A model generated the notes under the pieces. That model was not told the DNA's origin and did not search any database. It worked only from the letters and a program-made list of their open reading frames with translations. Below are positions 20,618 to 30,201 of a stretch of 64,000 nt of DNA, one piece after another. The translations under genes and the position numbers were made by a program. Origin of the DNA: Phytopseudomonas seleniipraecipitans (GTDB lineage: Bacteria; Pseudomonadota; Gammaproteobacteria; Pseudomonadales; Pseudomonadaceae); the NCBI RefSeq assembly GCF_900102335.1, contig NZ_FNBM01000007.1:124001-188000 (forward strand). Direction: 5' to 3'. Numbering within the stretch: the stretch's first letter is position 1; every line of letters starts with the position of its first letter.

Positions 20618-21667
20618 ATGAGCAAGAAAGTAGCTCTGGTATTGGGCTCGGGTGGTGCACGCGGCTACGCCCACATTGGTGTTATCGAGGAGCTGGAAGC
20701 TCGCGGTTACGAGATAGGTTGTATCGCAGGATGTTCGATGGGGGCGGTGGTCGGCGGGATATACGCGGCTGGCAAGCTCAAGGACTACAGCGAATGGACG
20801 CAAAGCCTCGACTACCTGGACGTGCTGCGACTGCTGGATGTGAGCTTTCGGCTCGGGGCGATACGCGGTGAGAAGGTGTTTGGACGAATTCGCGATATCG
20901 TCGGCGAGATCAATATCGAGGCGCTGAACATTCCGTTCACCGCGGTGGCCACCGACCTCACCAACCAGCAGGAAATCTGGTTTCAGGAAGGTTGCCTGCA
21001 CCAGGCGATGCGCGCCTCGGCGGCGATTCCCAGCCTGTTCACGCCGGTCATTCAGGGCAAACGCATGCTGGTCGATGGCGGCCTGCTCAATCCATTGCCG
21101 ATCGTGCCCGTGGTCTCCAGCCACTGCGACCTGATCATCGCCGTCAACCTCAATTCCGCGCAGCAGCAGCATTATCAACTGCCCGTCATCGAACGCCCGG
21201 CCGCACTAAAGGGCCGCTTCGATCAGTTGATGGCGTCACTGGGTTCACGCCTGCCCACGCTGCGTCGCAAGGAGGCCGACGATGATCAGCTGCTGTTGCT
21301 GGAGGGGCGCGACGAGCCCATGGCGCCGCGGCAACCCGATTTGTGGTTGCATGAGGCGGCTGATCCGCATGCCCAACAACCTGCCGCCGCGCCGCAGAGC
21401 GACAGTGCGCCGAAATCGGCGAGTGGCTCGCGGGTTGCCAACATCGCCGGGCCGGCTTCTTTGCTGGAGCTGATCAACCAGAGCTTCGAGGTGATGCAGA
21501 CCTCGCTTTCGCAATACAAGATCGCCGGCTACCCGCCGGATATCCTCATCAACGTGCCCAAGCGGGTCTGTCGTTTCTTCGAGTTCTACAAGGCCCCGGA
21601 GCTGATCATGCTTGGCCGGCAGATCGCCCGCGACACGCTGGACAAATACGAGCGCGGCGACCACTGA
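20618..21667 (+). CDS. Patatin-like phospholipase (RssA type)
   Basis: This 349-residue serine hydrolase has the oxyanion loop GSGGARGYAHIG at residues 10-21, the nucleophile motif GCSMG (GxSxG) near 40-44, and the catalytic aspartate in DGGLLNPLP near 153. The arrangement is that of E. coli RssA / UPF0028. A low-complexity, Pro/Ala-rich linker (about residues 245-275) separates the core from a C-terminal extension. A GGGGAG site precedes the ATG. The substrate is unknown; the patatin fold suggests lipid acyl hydrolysis at the membrane. Confidence 0.9.
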   Translation: MSKKVALVLGSGGARGYAHIGVIEELEARGYEIGCIAGCSMGAVVGGIYAAGKLKDYSEWTQSLDYLDVLRLLDVSFRLGAIRGEKVFGRIRDIVGEINIEALNIPFTAVATDLTNQQEIWFQEGCLHQAMRASAAIPSLFTPVIQGKRMLVDGGLLNPLPIVPVVSSHCDLIIAVNLNSAQQQHYQLPVIERPAALKGRFDQLMASLGSRLPTLRRKEADDDQLLLLEGRDEPMAPRQPDLWLHEAADPHAQQPAAAPQSDSAPKSASGSRVANIAGPASLLELINQSFEVMQTSLSQYKIAGYPPDILINVPKRVCRFFEFYKAPELIMLGRQIARDTLDKYERGDH

Positions 21668-21677
21668 AGGGGCCGAA

Positions 21678-22751
21678 TTACTGCGGTGGGGTGCGCTCCT
21701 CGGGGGCCGGCAACCCGGCCGGCGCCTTGCGCTCGACCCAGTCACAGAGCAGGCTGTAAGCCACCGCCAGCAAGGTCGGCCCGAGAAACAACCCCATGAA
21801 ACCGAACGCCAGGATGCCGCCAAACACGCCAAGCAGCACCACCACCAGCGGCAGATTGCCGCCGCGGCTGATCAGGTACGGCTTGAGGATGTTGTCCACG
21901 CCGCTGATGATGAAGAATCCCCAGATGCCCATGAAGATCGCCATGCCGATCTCGCCCTGCCAGACCAGCCAGCCGACCGCAGGGCCCCAAATCAGCGGCG
22001 GCACCATGATCAAGCTGCAGGCGAAGGTCAGCACGCCCAGCAACAGAGCACCCGGAATACCGGCGATCATGAAACCGATGTAGGCAAGAATCCCCTGCGC
22101 CACCGCCGTTCCCAGCACACCGTTGACCACACGCTGTACGGTGCCGGCGACCAGCTCGAGGTAATGCTCGGCACGCTCGCCGATCAATCGCTCGAGCAGG
22201 CTCTCGACAAAGGCCGCGAGGCGCGGGCCGTCTCGATAGAAGAAGAACACCAGGATCAGACTCAGGGCCAGTTCGAGAATGCCGCCGCCGATCTTGGCGC
22301 TGCGCACTAGCAGGAAGTTACCGACCTGGCCGAGATAAGGCTGCACCGTGGCAAACAACGCCGAGCCCTGCTGATCGAGCGTTTCCCAAAGACCGACCAG
22401 ACGGCTGCCTACCAGCGGAATGGAGGCCAGCCAGGTCGGCGGCGGCGGCAGGCCTTCGACCTGAAAGCCTTTGATCATCGCGGTCGCATCGCGAATGTGG
22501 TCGGCAAGGTTGACACCAAGCATCACCAGCGGCACCGCCACCAACACGATCCATACGCCGGTCAGAAGCCCGGCTGCGGCGGATTGTCGACCCTTGAGCA
22601 GCCGCGTCAGCCAGCGCATCACCGGCCAGCTGGCGAACGAGAGAACGGCGGCCCAGAACAGCGCCGACCAGAACGGAGCCAGCACCCACAGGCTGGCGCC
22701 CAGCAACCCCAGTAGCAGGATTTGCACCAGCAAACGGTCGTTGTTCGGCAT
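21678..22751 (-). CDS. AI-2E family transporter-like membrane protein (YdiK/PerM group)
   Basis: This 357-residue protein has about seven or eight transmembrane helices, with paired helices near the N-terminus (residues 8-45), one near 60-80 and a C-terminal bundle. The region with PLIWGPAVGWLVWQGEIG is typical of the family. Members were first described as AI-2 exporters but many are of unknown substrate. The last gene of a long co-oriented run starting at gpsA, it is convergent with the patatin gene (10-base gap). Confidence 0.9.
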   Translation of the reverse strand: MPNNDRLLVQILLLGLLGASLWVLAPFWSALFWAAVLSFASWPVMRWLTRLLKGRQSAAAGLLTGVWIVLVAVPLVMLGVNLADHIRDATAMIKGFQVEGLPPPPTWLASIPLVGSRLVGLWETLDQQGSALFATVQPYLGQVGNFLLVRSAKIGGGILELALSLILVFFFYRDGPRLAAFVESLLERLIGERAEHYLELVAGTVQRVVNGVLGTAVAQGILAYIGFMIAGIPGALLLGVLTFACSLIMVPPLIWGPAVGWLVWQGEIGMAIFMGIWGFFIISGVDNILKPYLISRGGNLPLVVVLLGVFGGILAFGFMGLFLGPTLLAVAYSLLCDWVERKAPAGLPAPEERTPPQ

Positions 22752-22797
22752 TTTTAGCGTTTCCAGAAAACCAGGCTAAAGCTCATATAAAGCGCAC

Positions 22798-23598
22798 TCA
22801 ACGTAAGACGTCGATACGCAGGCCATCGCCCGTGCTCTCACCGATTTCCAGGCGTGCTGCCCTGACCCGCTGTTCGATCAACGCCTCACGCCAGGCTTCA
22901 GCTTGCGCGCCAGACAGGCTGACACGCAGGGTGCTATCCAGATTGAGGCTGCGTGCAAGCAGCTCGACCCAGTCATCCTGAGGTGCATCCAGGACCGGCA
23001 GGCTCAGGTCGCCGGCGCTTTTCAACTGGCGCGAGAGTGTGGCTGGGGTTGGCAGCACCTGCGCCAACGGCTGGTTGGCCGCCAGTAGCTCGGCATGCAG
23101 GTAGGCGCGGCGATTGCCGCGTGTGATGCTGTATAGCGCGATCAGGTTGTCCTGATTCGGCTCGGCCAAACGCAACAAGGCATACGCCTGTTGATCATCG
23201 GAGCCGTAGAGCGTGGAATTGCCGAACACCGAATTGGCCCACAGGCTGCTGGAGCCGCACTCGCGGCCCTCGCACCAGTAGAGGATATGGGCGTCCTGAT
23301 CCTGCAGCGCCTCGCGCATTTCAGTAAACACCTCGGTGGCACTGTGGGTACGAGGCAATTCATAAGTGATGGCAGTGAGCTGCCCTTCCACGAGCACTTC
23401 GCGCTCGTAACGCAGGCGCCCACTGATGCGGCGGATGGTGCCTTGCGGGTAGAGACGCTCCTGATCTGTCTGTTCCTTGAACGAGACAATCTCGCTGCCC
23501 GGAAAACGCGGCAGCATCTCGAGATCGCGGCTGCCGGTTACATCGGCGGTGGCCGCCGCACTGACCAGCATGAGAGGAAGCAGGTAACTCAGGCGCAT
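22798..23598 (-). CDS. DUF4892 family exported protein
   Basis: This 266-residue protein has a signal peptide (residues 1-18) followed by a periplasmic domain starting with SRDLEMLPRFPGSEIV, the typical beginning of DUF4892 proteins. Two Cys residues in WCEGRECGSS may form a disulfide. Function is unknown. Its ATG overlaps the end of a 39-codon reading frame upstream, suggesting translational coupling. Confidence 0.82.
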   Translation of the reverse strand: MRLSYLLPLMLVSAAATADVTGSRDLEMLPRFPGSEIVSFKEQTDQERLYPQGTIRRISGRLRYEREVLVEGQLTAITYELPRTHSATEVFTEMREALQDQDAHILYWCEGRECGSSSLWANSVFGNSTLYGSDDQQAYALLRLAEPNQDNLIALYSITRGNRRAYLHAELLAANQPLAQVLPTPATLSRQLKSAGDLSLPVLDAPQDDWVELLARSLNLDSTLRVSLSGAQAEAWREALIEQRVRAARLEIGESTGDGLRIDVLR

Positions 23599-23708
23599 GA
23601 GACCCCTTGTTGTTCAGTCGTATCGAGGGTCGGCGTGGTGGATGGCAGTGCGTGAACGGTATCGGACGCGAGCAGCGCTTCCAGCGCGACGGTATACAGG
23701 TCGGTCAT
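23589..23708 (-). CDS. Putative 39-residue leader or small protein
   Basis: A short frame starting MTDLYTVALEALLASD has a GGAG ribosome site at good distance before its ATG. It ends 7 bases inside the DUF4892 gene. It fills the only gap between the hydrolase and DUF4892 genes on this strand. It may be a small protein or a leader that couples translation to the DUF4892 gene. I recognise no homologue, and chance cannot be excluded at this length. Confidence 0.4.
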   Translation of the reverse strand: MTDLYTVALEALLASDTVHALPSTTPTLDTTEQQGVSCA

Positions 23709-23757
23709 GCGGGTCTCCATTGCAATGCCGACACCTTTCCCCAGTTGTGCAAGCCCG

Positions 23758-24621
23758 TCAAGGCGCGTTCAGGAAAGGATTGAAACAGTCTGCTACGAGT
23801 TGCGCGCCCAGCTCATCGTCAAGGTGCAGGTGATGCCCGCCGGGCAGGTACTCGACCTGGATGGCGGTCTGCACCAGCCAGTCCCCCAACCCCTCTCGTT
23901 GCGCCAGCAAACCGTGCTCAGCGACCAGCAGCTTGCTGGGGCAACTTAACGCCGACACGAATGCGCGGGCATGCTTGCGGGTCAGCCGCAGCGGCGAAGG
24001 CAGCGTCAGACGATTATCGGTGCGCCAGGTGTAACCACCGGGAACCGGCATCAACCCACGCTGCGCAAGCAGCTCGGCGGCTTCGAAGCTGACATGCCCG
24101 ACCCCACGCTGACGCACCTGGGCAGCCTTTTCCAGGCTTGGATAAACCGGCTTGCGCTTGGCCGGCAGCGCCAGCTGCGCGCGCAGCGAATCGGCCAGAG
24201 TGGTAACTGCCGCATCAGCCTCGGCGGTCGGCGGGATCAACCCGTCGATCAGCGCCAGGCGCTGCACCCGTTCGGGAAAAGTGGCCGCGAGCAGCAACGA
24301 GACGATCGCCCCCATGGAATGACCCAACAGGCTGAAGCGCTGCCAGCCAAACTGTTCAGCCACCAGCAGCACATCGTGCACATAGTCCCACAGCGCATAG
24401 CCGGCCCCGGGCGCACGGTGATCGGAATGGCCATGACCGGCAAAATCCAAGGCGACGATGCGCAAGCCCGACAGCTTAGGCGCCAGCCGAGCGAAGCTTG
24501 CGGCATTGTCGAGCCAGCCATGCAGGGCGATCACCGGAATGCCCTGCTCCGGGCCGTAGACCTGAGCGGCCAGTTCGATATGCGGCAGGCGCAGGCGTAC
24601 CTCTTCAAAACCGAGGGTCAT
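23758..24621 (-). CDS. Alpha/beta hydrolase (lipase-like)
   Basis: This 287-residue hydrolase of the alpha/beta fold has an oxyanion region HGWLDNAASF, the nucleophile elbow GHSMG at about residues 97-101, and a catalytic His in the C-terminal GGHHLHLDDE. No signal peptide is present, so it is cytoplasmic. Its ATG overlaps the stop of the preceding hydrolase gene (ATGA), so two different hydrolases are made from coupled frames. The substrate cannot be read from sequence. Confidence 0.88.
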   Translation of the reverse strand: MTLGFEEVRLRLPHIELAAQVYGPEQGIPVIALHGWLDNAASFARLAPKLSGLRIVALDFAGHGHSDHRAPGAGYALWDYVHDVLLVAEQFGWQRFSLLGHSMGAIVSLLLAATFPERVQRLALIDGLIPPTAEADAAVTTLADSLRAQLALPAKRKPVYPSLEKAAQVRQRGVGHVSFEAAELLAQRGLMPVPGGYTWRTDNRLTLPSPLRLTRKHARAFVSALSCPSKLLVAEHGLLAQREGLGDWLVQTAIQVEYLPGGHHLHLDDELGAQLVADCFNPFLNAP

Positions 24622-25421
24622 CGGGAGATCTCGCCAGGTGCTTGCCAGCGCTCGAAAAGCGTACGCAGCAAGCGCGCCGTCTCGCCGGGATACTCCAGGG
24701 GAAACATGTGCCCGCCGGGCAGCGTGATGAATTCACCTCGCGGCGCACGGCGCGCCATACGCCCGTGATGCGCGAGCACCACGCGACTCTGGGCACCTTT
24801 TACCAATGCCAGGGGCACCTGCAGCTGCTGTGGCCGACCGGGGCTGGTATGAGGCACGCTGCGATAGATGCTGATCTCGGTCGCTGCCTCGAAACGCAGG
24901 CGTACGCCATCTTCATGAGGGTGCAGGCCATGCTCGACGTAGGCATCCAGACACTCAGGATCGAAGCGGCTGAACAGCGACCGTTCAGCGAAATAGCGGC
25001 GCGCCTCCAGCGCATCGACAAAGGCCTCGCGTCGCCCCAGGGTTCGCCCTGCAGGCGTGAGACGATCGATAAAACCAAAGCGCTTCGCCGCGCGAATGAC
25101 CATCTGATCAGTACGGGTCAATACCGGTGAGTCGAGCATTACCAGCCCGCGGTACAGATCAGGCCTGAGCAACGCAGCGTGATAATGCAGAACGCCGCCC
25201 AGCGAATGCCCTACGCCCCAGACCGGGCCTGCGCACTGTTCGAGGTGATGGAGCAGCTCATCGACCAGATTGCTCCAGTTGTCATTCACCGGGAAACGCG
25301 GGTCATGGGCATGCTGCGGCAGGTGATGTACCTGATACTCCGGCGCGAGTGCGGCGAACAGCTTGCCGTAGGTGGCCGAGGGAAAGCCATTGGCGTGGGC
25401 GAAGAAGATCAGCTGAGACAT
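24618..25421 (-). CDS. Alpha/beta hydrolase
   Basis: This 267-residue hydrolase has HANGFPSATYGK near the N-terminus as an oxyanion segment, GHSLGG as the nucleophile elbow near residue 90, and GGHMFPLEYP with the catalytic His at the C-terminus. The ATG at 25421 starts the fold; upstream in-frame codons to 25481 look non-coding. It is upstream of and coupled with the next hydrolase. The pair lies beside a hotdog thioesterase, matching the PA1615-PA1618 neighbourhood of P. aeruginosa in gene content. Confidence 0.88.
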   Translation of the reverse strand: MSQLIFFAHANGFPSATYGKLFAALAPEYQVHHLPQHAHDPRFPVNDNWSNLVDELLHHLEQCAGPVWGVGHSLGGVLHYHAALLRPDLYRGLVMLDSPVLTRTDQMVIRAAKRFGFIDRLTPAGRTLGRREAFVDALEARRYFAERSLFSRFDPECLDAYVEHGLHPHEDGVRLRFEAATEISIYRSVPHTSPGRPQQLQVPLALVKGAQSRVVLAHHGRMARRAPRGEFITLPGGHMFPLEYPGETARLLRTLFERWQAPGEISR

Positions 25422-25525
25422 GGCCTGGGTGCTGGTGGCGGACAGTGCACCGATTGTCAGCCAGCACCTGCTAGACGGCAATGCCCGTAACGGTCAGGGA
25501 AGACGACGCTCCGGCCAAATGCCGG

Positions 25526-25969
25526 TTAGCGCTTGGGCGGCTGGCTACCCAACGGCACGATGGCCACGGTCAGGCGCGAGATACAGCTGGGCTTGCCGTC
25601 GTCACCACTGAGGCGAATGTCCCACACATGGGTGGTTCGCCCCAGGTGCACCGGCTTGGCCACCGCAGTGACACGCCCTGAACGCAATCCGCGCAGATGG
25701 TTGGCATTGACCTCCAGGCCGACGCAGAAGAATTTCTCCGGATCGATACACTGATAGCTGGCCGTGGAACCCAGACTCTCCGCGAGCACCACCGAGGCGC
25801 CGCCATGCAACAGACCAAACGGTTGATGAGTGCGCGTATCGACCGTCATGCTGGCAGTCATGGATTGGTCATCGAATGATTCGAAACGGATATCCAGCAA
25901 TTCGCCGATGGTATTGCGTTGCGATGCGTTGATGTCGTCGAGGTTGGGGGGCTGACGCCAGAGGCTCAT
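25526..25969 (-). CDS. Hotdog-fold thioesterase (PaaI/YbdB type)
   Basis: This 147-residue single-hotdog enzyme has the signature HGGASVVLAESLGS at about residues 54-67, where the Glu is the catalytic base. The length and the N-terminal segment fit the YdiI/PaaI group that hydrolyses aryl- or acyl-CoA esters. The P. aeruginosa counterpart is PA1618. It sits alone between the hydrolase pair and sixA, on the same strand as both. Confidence 0.9.
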   Translation of the reverse strand: MSLWRQPPNLDDINASQRNTIGELLDIRFESFDDQSMTASMTVDTRTHQPFGLLHGGASVVLAESLGSTASYQCIDPEKFFCVGLEVNANHLRGLRSGRVTAVAKPVHLGRTTHVWDIRLSGDDGKPSCISRLTVAIVPLGSQPPKR

Positions 25970-26056
25970 GGGCGATCCTTTCTGTGATGGGCTGACTCAC
26001 CTGCAGCGGCAAGCTCCAGCAGATCCTGCCACACAGGCACGACCCGCGCAGCCCAC

Positions 26057-26521
26057 TCACTGCAGATCGGGATGTGCCAGCACCTGCAGTGACATCAACC
26101 CGGCAAGCAGCTCCTCACCTTCCAGCAGCGCCAGGCTGGCCGTATGCATGGGCAATGGCTGTTGCCGATTGCCGTGCACCAGCAACCCACCGAGGGCACC
26201 GATAAAAGGTTGATGCGAGACCAGCAATATCTCGTCACCACTAAGCCTCTGCAGCTCTGCCAGACTCTCACGCGGATCGCTCTCGGGGGTCAACCAGGAA
26301 ACGGTACGTAATTCGCCGGGCAACCCAAGCGCATCACGCACAAGGGCGGCCGTCTGTTGGGCGCGTACATAAGGGCTGACGTAAATCGCCTCCAGGGGAG
26401 CACCACGCAGGTGCTCAAGCGATTGCCGAACCTCGTTGCGGCCGTAATCGGTCAGCTCACGCACTTGATCGCTTCGAGCCTCGGCATGTGCCTGGCCATG
26501 GCGCAGTAACCAGACCTTCAT
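26057..26521 (-). CDS. sixA: Phosphohistidine phosphatase SixA
   Basis: This 154-residue member of the histidine phosphatase superfamily has the catalytic RHG motif at residues 7-9. The second His lies in LLVSHQPFIGAL. SixA removes phosphate from histidine in phosphorelay or PTS proteins. The ATG at 26521 has GAGGTG upstream, better than the GTG three codons earlier. It follows the DUF4389 gene by 10 bases. Confidence 0.9.
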   Translation of the reverse strand: MKVWLLRHGQAHAEARSDQVRELTDYGRNEVRQSLEHLRGAPLEAIYVSPYVRAQQTAALVRDALGLPGELRTVSWLTPESDPRESLAELQRLSGDEILLVSHQPFIGALGGLLVHGNRQQPLPMHTASLALLEGEELLAGLMSLQVLAHPDLQ

Positions 26522-26531
26522 GCCAGGCACC

Positions 26532-26870
26532 TCACGGCTTCGGCTCGTCGTCGTTTACAGGGTTCACAACCGGCGGCACGCTGTGTGCGGGTTCCACCTG
26601 CGCCGCACGCGGCGTTGGCCAGTCGGCGAATGGCCAGGGTTTGGACTCACTGTTGAACGTCCCGAAACGGCCGATCTGCGCCAGGTACTGGCTGAGGCTA
26701 TCGCCAAAGCTCAGCAAACCGGCATGGGGGGCCTTGTAGATAAGGCGATAGATCAACTGCAGCACCACGACGCCAGCCAGCAGCAGCTCGGCGACCTGCC
26801 AGACCAGTACAAACAGCAGCATCCATACGATTCGCAGCCCGATAGGCTCGCCTTTCTGATGCTCACTCAT
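26532..26870 (-). CDS. DUF4389 membrane protein
   Basis: This 112-residue protein has one long hydrophobic helix region (residues 12-44), then the conserved stretch SFGDSLSQYLAQIGRFGTF, and a Pro-rich polar tail. This is the usual layout of DUF4389 proteins, which are found beside gpsA and sixA in pseudomonads. Function unknown. It begins 12 bases after the gpsA stop and so should be co-transcribed with gpsA. Confidence 0.88.
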   Translation of the reverse strand: MSEHQKGEPIGLRIVWMLLFVLVWQVAELLLAGVVVLQLIYRLIYKAPHAGLLSFGDSLSQYLAQIGRFGTFNSESKPWPFADWPTPRAAQVEPAHSVPPVVNPVNDDEPKP

Positions 26871-26882
26871 ATTCGAAACCCC

Positions 26883-27905
26883 TTAAAAGCCAGTGGCTGG
26901 AATGAAATCGACATCGGTTTTAGGCTCGGCGCGCATCAGCGCTTCGATGACCTGATCCAGCGTCCGCCCTTCGAACAGAATCGCATGCAACCCCGCCACC
27001 AGCGGCATATAAACCTGCAGTTCATCGGCCCTGGCTTTGAGGACCTTGATGGTGTTCACGCCTTCGGCTACCTCGCCAAGGCGCTGCACCGCATCGTCGA
27101 GGCTCAGCCCTTCACCCAGCGCGAAGCCCACTTGATAGTTGCGGCTCTTGGGTGACGAGCAGGTGACGATGAGATCGCCGACTCCGGCAAGGCCGAGGAA
27201 AGTCATCGGGTTGGCGCCCAGGTGGACGGCGAAGCGGGTCATTTCCGCCAGTGCCCGGGTGATCAACATGCTCTTGGTGTTCTCACCCATCCCCAGCGCA
27301 GCCGCCATGCCGGCGATGATCGCGTAGACATTCTTAAGCGCACCGCCGAGTTCGGCGCCGAAGCGATCAGCACTGGCATAAACGCGGAAGGTGCGACCGT
27401 GCAGCACGGCCTGCACTTCACGGCACAACGCTTCGTCTTCGCTGGCCACTACCGTCGCGGTCAGCGTGTGTGCAGCAATTTCCTTGGCCAGGTTGGGCCC
27501 CGACAGCACGCCGATACGCGCTTCAGGAGCGACCTCCTCGATGATCTGGCTCATCAGCTTGAACGTCTGCGCCTCGATGCCCTTGGTGGTGCTGACCAGC
27601 ATCTTGCCGGCCAACAGCCCGGCGACCGGCTGCAGTACCTGCCGCAGCGCGCTGGATGGCAACGCCACGAAGGCCAGCGCGCAGCTGTTCAGTGCTCCGG
27701 GCAGGTCTGTGGTCGGCTCGACGCTGTCGAGCACCTTCACGCCTTTCAGGTAGCGGGGATTTTCGCGGTTCACGCGGATGGCCTCGGCCTGCACCGGGTC
27801 GCGCATCCAGTGCAGAACACGATGGCCGTTCTGCGCCAGCAGATTAGCGATGGCGGTGCCGAAGCTGCCGCCGCCAAGCACTGCGATAGGTTGCTGTTGA
27901 GTCAT
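26883..27905 (-). CDS. gpsA: Glycerol-3-phosphate dehydrogenase [NAD(P)+]
   Basis: GpsA is a 340-residue cytosolic enzyme that reduces dihydroxyacetone phosphate to sn-glycerol-3-phosphate for phospholipid synthesis. The N-terminal Rossmann motif GGGSFGTA is at residues 10-17. The catalytic lysine is expected in [21 protein letters not shown]. The start at 27905 begins the Rossmann fold; longer readings are upstream leader. First gene of the downstream run through DUF4389 and sixA. Confidence 0.96.
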   Translation of the reverse strand: MTQQQPIAVLGGGSFGTAIANLLAQNGHRVLHWMRDPVQAEAIRVNRENPRYLKGVKVLDSVEPTTDLPGALNSCALAFVALPSSALRQVLQPVAGLLAGKMLVSTTKGIEAQTFKLMSQIIEEVAPEARIGVLSGPNLAKEIAAHTLTATVVASEDEALCREVQAVLHGRTFRVYASADRFGAELGGALKNVYAIIAGMAAALGMGENTKSMLITRALAEMTRFAVHLGANPMTFLGLAGVGDLIVTCSSPKSRNYQVGFALGEGLSLDDAVQRLGEVAEGVNTIKVLKARADELQVYMPLVAGLHAILFEGRTLDQVIEALMRAEPKTDVDFIPATGF

Positions 27906-28092
27906 GACCGATCCGTAGTGAGCCTGTGGCAATGCGCGCATTATACGGCTCGCTCGTCGCACGGCCAGCGTTGCGGGCCTGGCGGCACCGCGAACTTGCA
28001 ACCGAACTTAAACAGGTCTTTTAACGGCGCATGGCTGGCAACACCTCGCAGCTCGGTTAACATGCGCGCCACTGCGCGTACAGGGCCGTTGC

Positions 28093-30201
28093 GTGACCAT
28101 CAAAGCCTCGCCTCCTCTTTCGTTTTTTTTGCTGACGCTGATAACGGCGGGCGAAGCCGCGGCCGATGATCTGTTCAGCGGCCAGGCCGTGCCGCAGGTT
28201 CTGACCGCCACGCGTTTGAAGCAATCACCCGCCGCGGTGCCCGGCAGCGTTACGGTGCTCGACAGCGCGCTGATAAAGGCCAGCGGCGCGCGTGATATCG
28301 CCGAATTGCTACGCCTGGTGCCGGGCATGATGGTTGGCTACCGCACCGGCAATCAGCCGACCCTCAACTATCACGGCTCCAGCGCGTCGGAAGCGCGGCG
28401 CCTGCAGGTCATGATCGACGGCCGCTCGGTCTATCACCCTGGTTTAGCGACCGTCGACTGGACGGATATTCCGGTGGCAATCGAGGATATCGAACGCATC
28501 GAGGTATTTCGCGGCCCGAACACCGTCAGTTACGGCGCCAACGCACTGATGGGTGTGATCAATATTTTCACCCGCCAGCCGCTGGACAGCACAGGTACCC
28601 GGCTCAAGGTCACGCGCGGCCAGCGCGGCATCGCCGACTATTACGCCAGCCAGGGCAACAGCTGGGACAGCGGCGCGCTGCGCCTGTCGATCAGCGGCCA
28701 GCAGGATGACGGCTTCGACCATGACGAAACCAACGCGCCGTATCGTGACAGCCGCCGGCTCGAGCGCATCAGCCTGTCGGTCACTCAGCAGCTGACTCCA
28801 CGGCAGAGCATCGACTGGCAGCTGGCGGCCAAAGAAGGCAGCAATCAGCGCCCTTATGTGTACGAGCCGCTGTTTCCCGGAATCACGCTTGGTGATACGA
28901 ATTCAGACGTTAAGGCCCGCGATCACGCCGGCTCGCTTCGCTGGAGTTTCGACCAGAGCGCCCGTCACAGCCTGTCCCTGCAGAGCTCCATACAGCACTG
29001 GGAACGCCTGGAGCATTGGCGCGCTTGCGAGGCGGAAATTGCTTTCAGCCCTCAGCTCGCCGAACTGTGGTCGCTCAATAGCGACTACGTAAGGCGCTTT
29101 ACTGGCAATCCGTTCGGCCCTGTGCCCGCGGGCACCGCTCAGGAGCGCGCCTTGGCAACGCAGATTCGCCAGCAGCTGGCTTCAGGCGCAACACGCGAGG
29201 TGTGTGGCACGGCCAACCAGAACATCCGTGAAACCCGTTATGACGTGGAATTGCAGGACACCTTCAGCCTCTCCGACAACCTGCGTCTGCTCAGCGGGCT
29301 GGGGTATCGCCATGACCAGGCCGATTCGGAAACGTATTTCAGTGGTCGCCTCAGCAATCAAGTGTGGCGCCTGTTCGGCCACCTTGAATGGCATGTCGAC
29401 GAACACTGGCTGCTACAGGGCGGCGCGATGCTTGAAGACGACCAGCTCACTGGCTCATCGCTAACGCCACGCCTGGCCGTCAACTACCTGATCACCCCGA
29501 AGCACGGCCTGCGCGCGGTCTATTCGCAAGCTGTCCGATCGCCCGACATGTACGAAAACAACGCCAACTCGCGCTACCGGATCCGCGGCATCCAGCCGCC
29601 GCCGTTTGGCCAGCGCGACGCCGACTATTTCCTGCATGCGCGGGGGCCAGGCAATCTCGAGCAGGAGGTTATCCGCTCCCACGAGCTGGGTTACAACGGC
29701 CTGTTCGCCGACGCCGGGCTAAGCGTAGACCTCAAACTGTTCTACGACGAAATCCACAACATGATCAGCGAGCCGCTGCGCGCTGATCGCTTCGCCCCTG
29801 ACAATAGCCACCGTATGCGTTTCAGCGGTGCGGAAACGCAATTGGACTGGCAGGTCAGCAACGCCGACCGTTTGCGCCTGACTTACGCCTATGTCGACTT
29901 CAGCGCCACCAGCAAAACCGATCAGCGCCTGACCGCACGCAACAGCGGCTCAGCTGGCTGGCTGCGCGACTGGGGGATGGGATGGTCGAGCGGCCTTTTC
30001 TACTACGGCGCGGATCGCCTCAACGAACGTCGCTTCGAGCGCACCGACCTGCGCCTGGCCAAGCGCACGGCATTTGGCCGCAATAATCTGGAAGTCGCTG
30101 GCGTGCTGCAGTGGCGGCTGGATGATGAGCCGCTGACCTGGCGCGAAAACAATTATGACGATCGCCGCCTGCTCTACCTCAGCGCCGAGCTCGACTTCTA
30201 G
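28093..30201 (+). CDS. TonB-dependent outer-membrane receptor
   Basis: This 702-residue receptor has a signal peptide (to about residue 24), a plug domain (about 35-160) with IEVFRGPNTVSYGANALMG, and a C-terminal 22-strand barrel ending in Phe, the usual outer-membrane signature. It starts at a GTG. There is no N-terminal secretin-like signalling extension, so it is not an ECF-type transducer. Its stop abuts the next gene's ATG. The following genes encode a periplasmic binding protein and a sensor kinase, so it probably feeds or senses a ligand rather than serving a classic ABC importer. Ligand unknown. Confidence 0.92.
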   Translation: MTIKASPPLSFFLLTLITAGEAAADDLFSGQAVPQVLTATRLKQSPAAVPGSVTVLDSALIKASGARDIAELLRLVPGMMVGYRTGNQPTLNYHGSSASEARRLQVMIDGRSVYHPGLATVDWTDIPVAIEDIERIEVFRGPNTVSYGANALMGVINIFTRQPLDSTGTRLKVTRGQRGIADYYASQGNSWDSGALRLSISGQQDDGFDHDETNAPYRDSRRLERISLSVTQQLTPRQSIDWQLAAKEGSNQRPYVYEPLFPGITLGDTNSDVKARDHAGSLRWSFDQSARHSLSLQSSIQHWERLEHWRACEAEIAFSPQLAELWSLNSDYVRRFTGNPFGPVPAGTAQERALATQIRQQLASGATREVCGTANQNIRETRYDVELQDTFSLSDNLRLLSGLGYRHDQADSETYFSGRLSNQVWRLFGHLEWHVDEHWLLQGGAMLEDDQLTGSSLTPRLAVNYLITPKHGLRAVYSQAVRSPDMYENNANSRYRIRGIQPPPFGQRDADYFLHARGPGNLEQEVIRSHELGYNGLFADAGLSVDLKLFYDEIHNMISEPLRADRFAPDNSHRMRFSGAETQLDWQVSNADRLRLTYAYVDFSATSKTDQRLTARNSGSAGWLRDWGMGWSSGLFYYGADRLNERRFERTDLRLAKRTAFGRNNLEVAGVLQWRLDDEPLTWRENNYDDRRLLYLSAELDF

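Noticed and set aside
21612..22310. 232-codon frame on the plus strand
   Set aside because: Antisense to the AI-2E type permease; low-complexity His/Gln/Arg content.
27222..28169. 315-codon frame on the plus strand across gpsA
   Set aside because: Fully antisense to gpsA, which is certain. The protein is rich in His, Gln and Arg as expected from reverse-strand reading.
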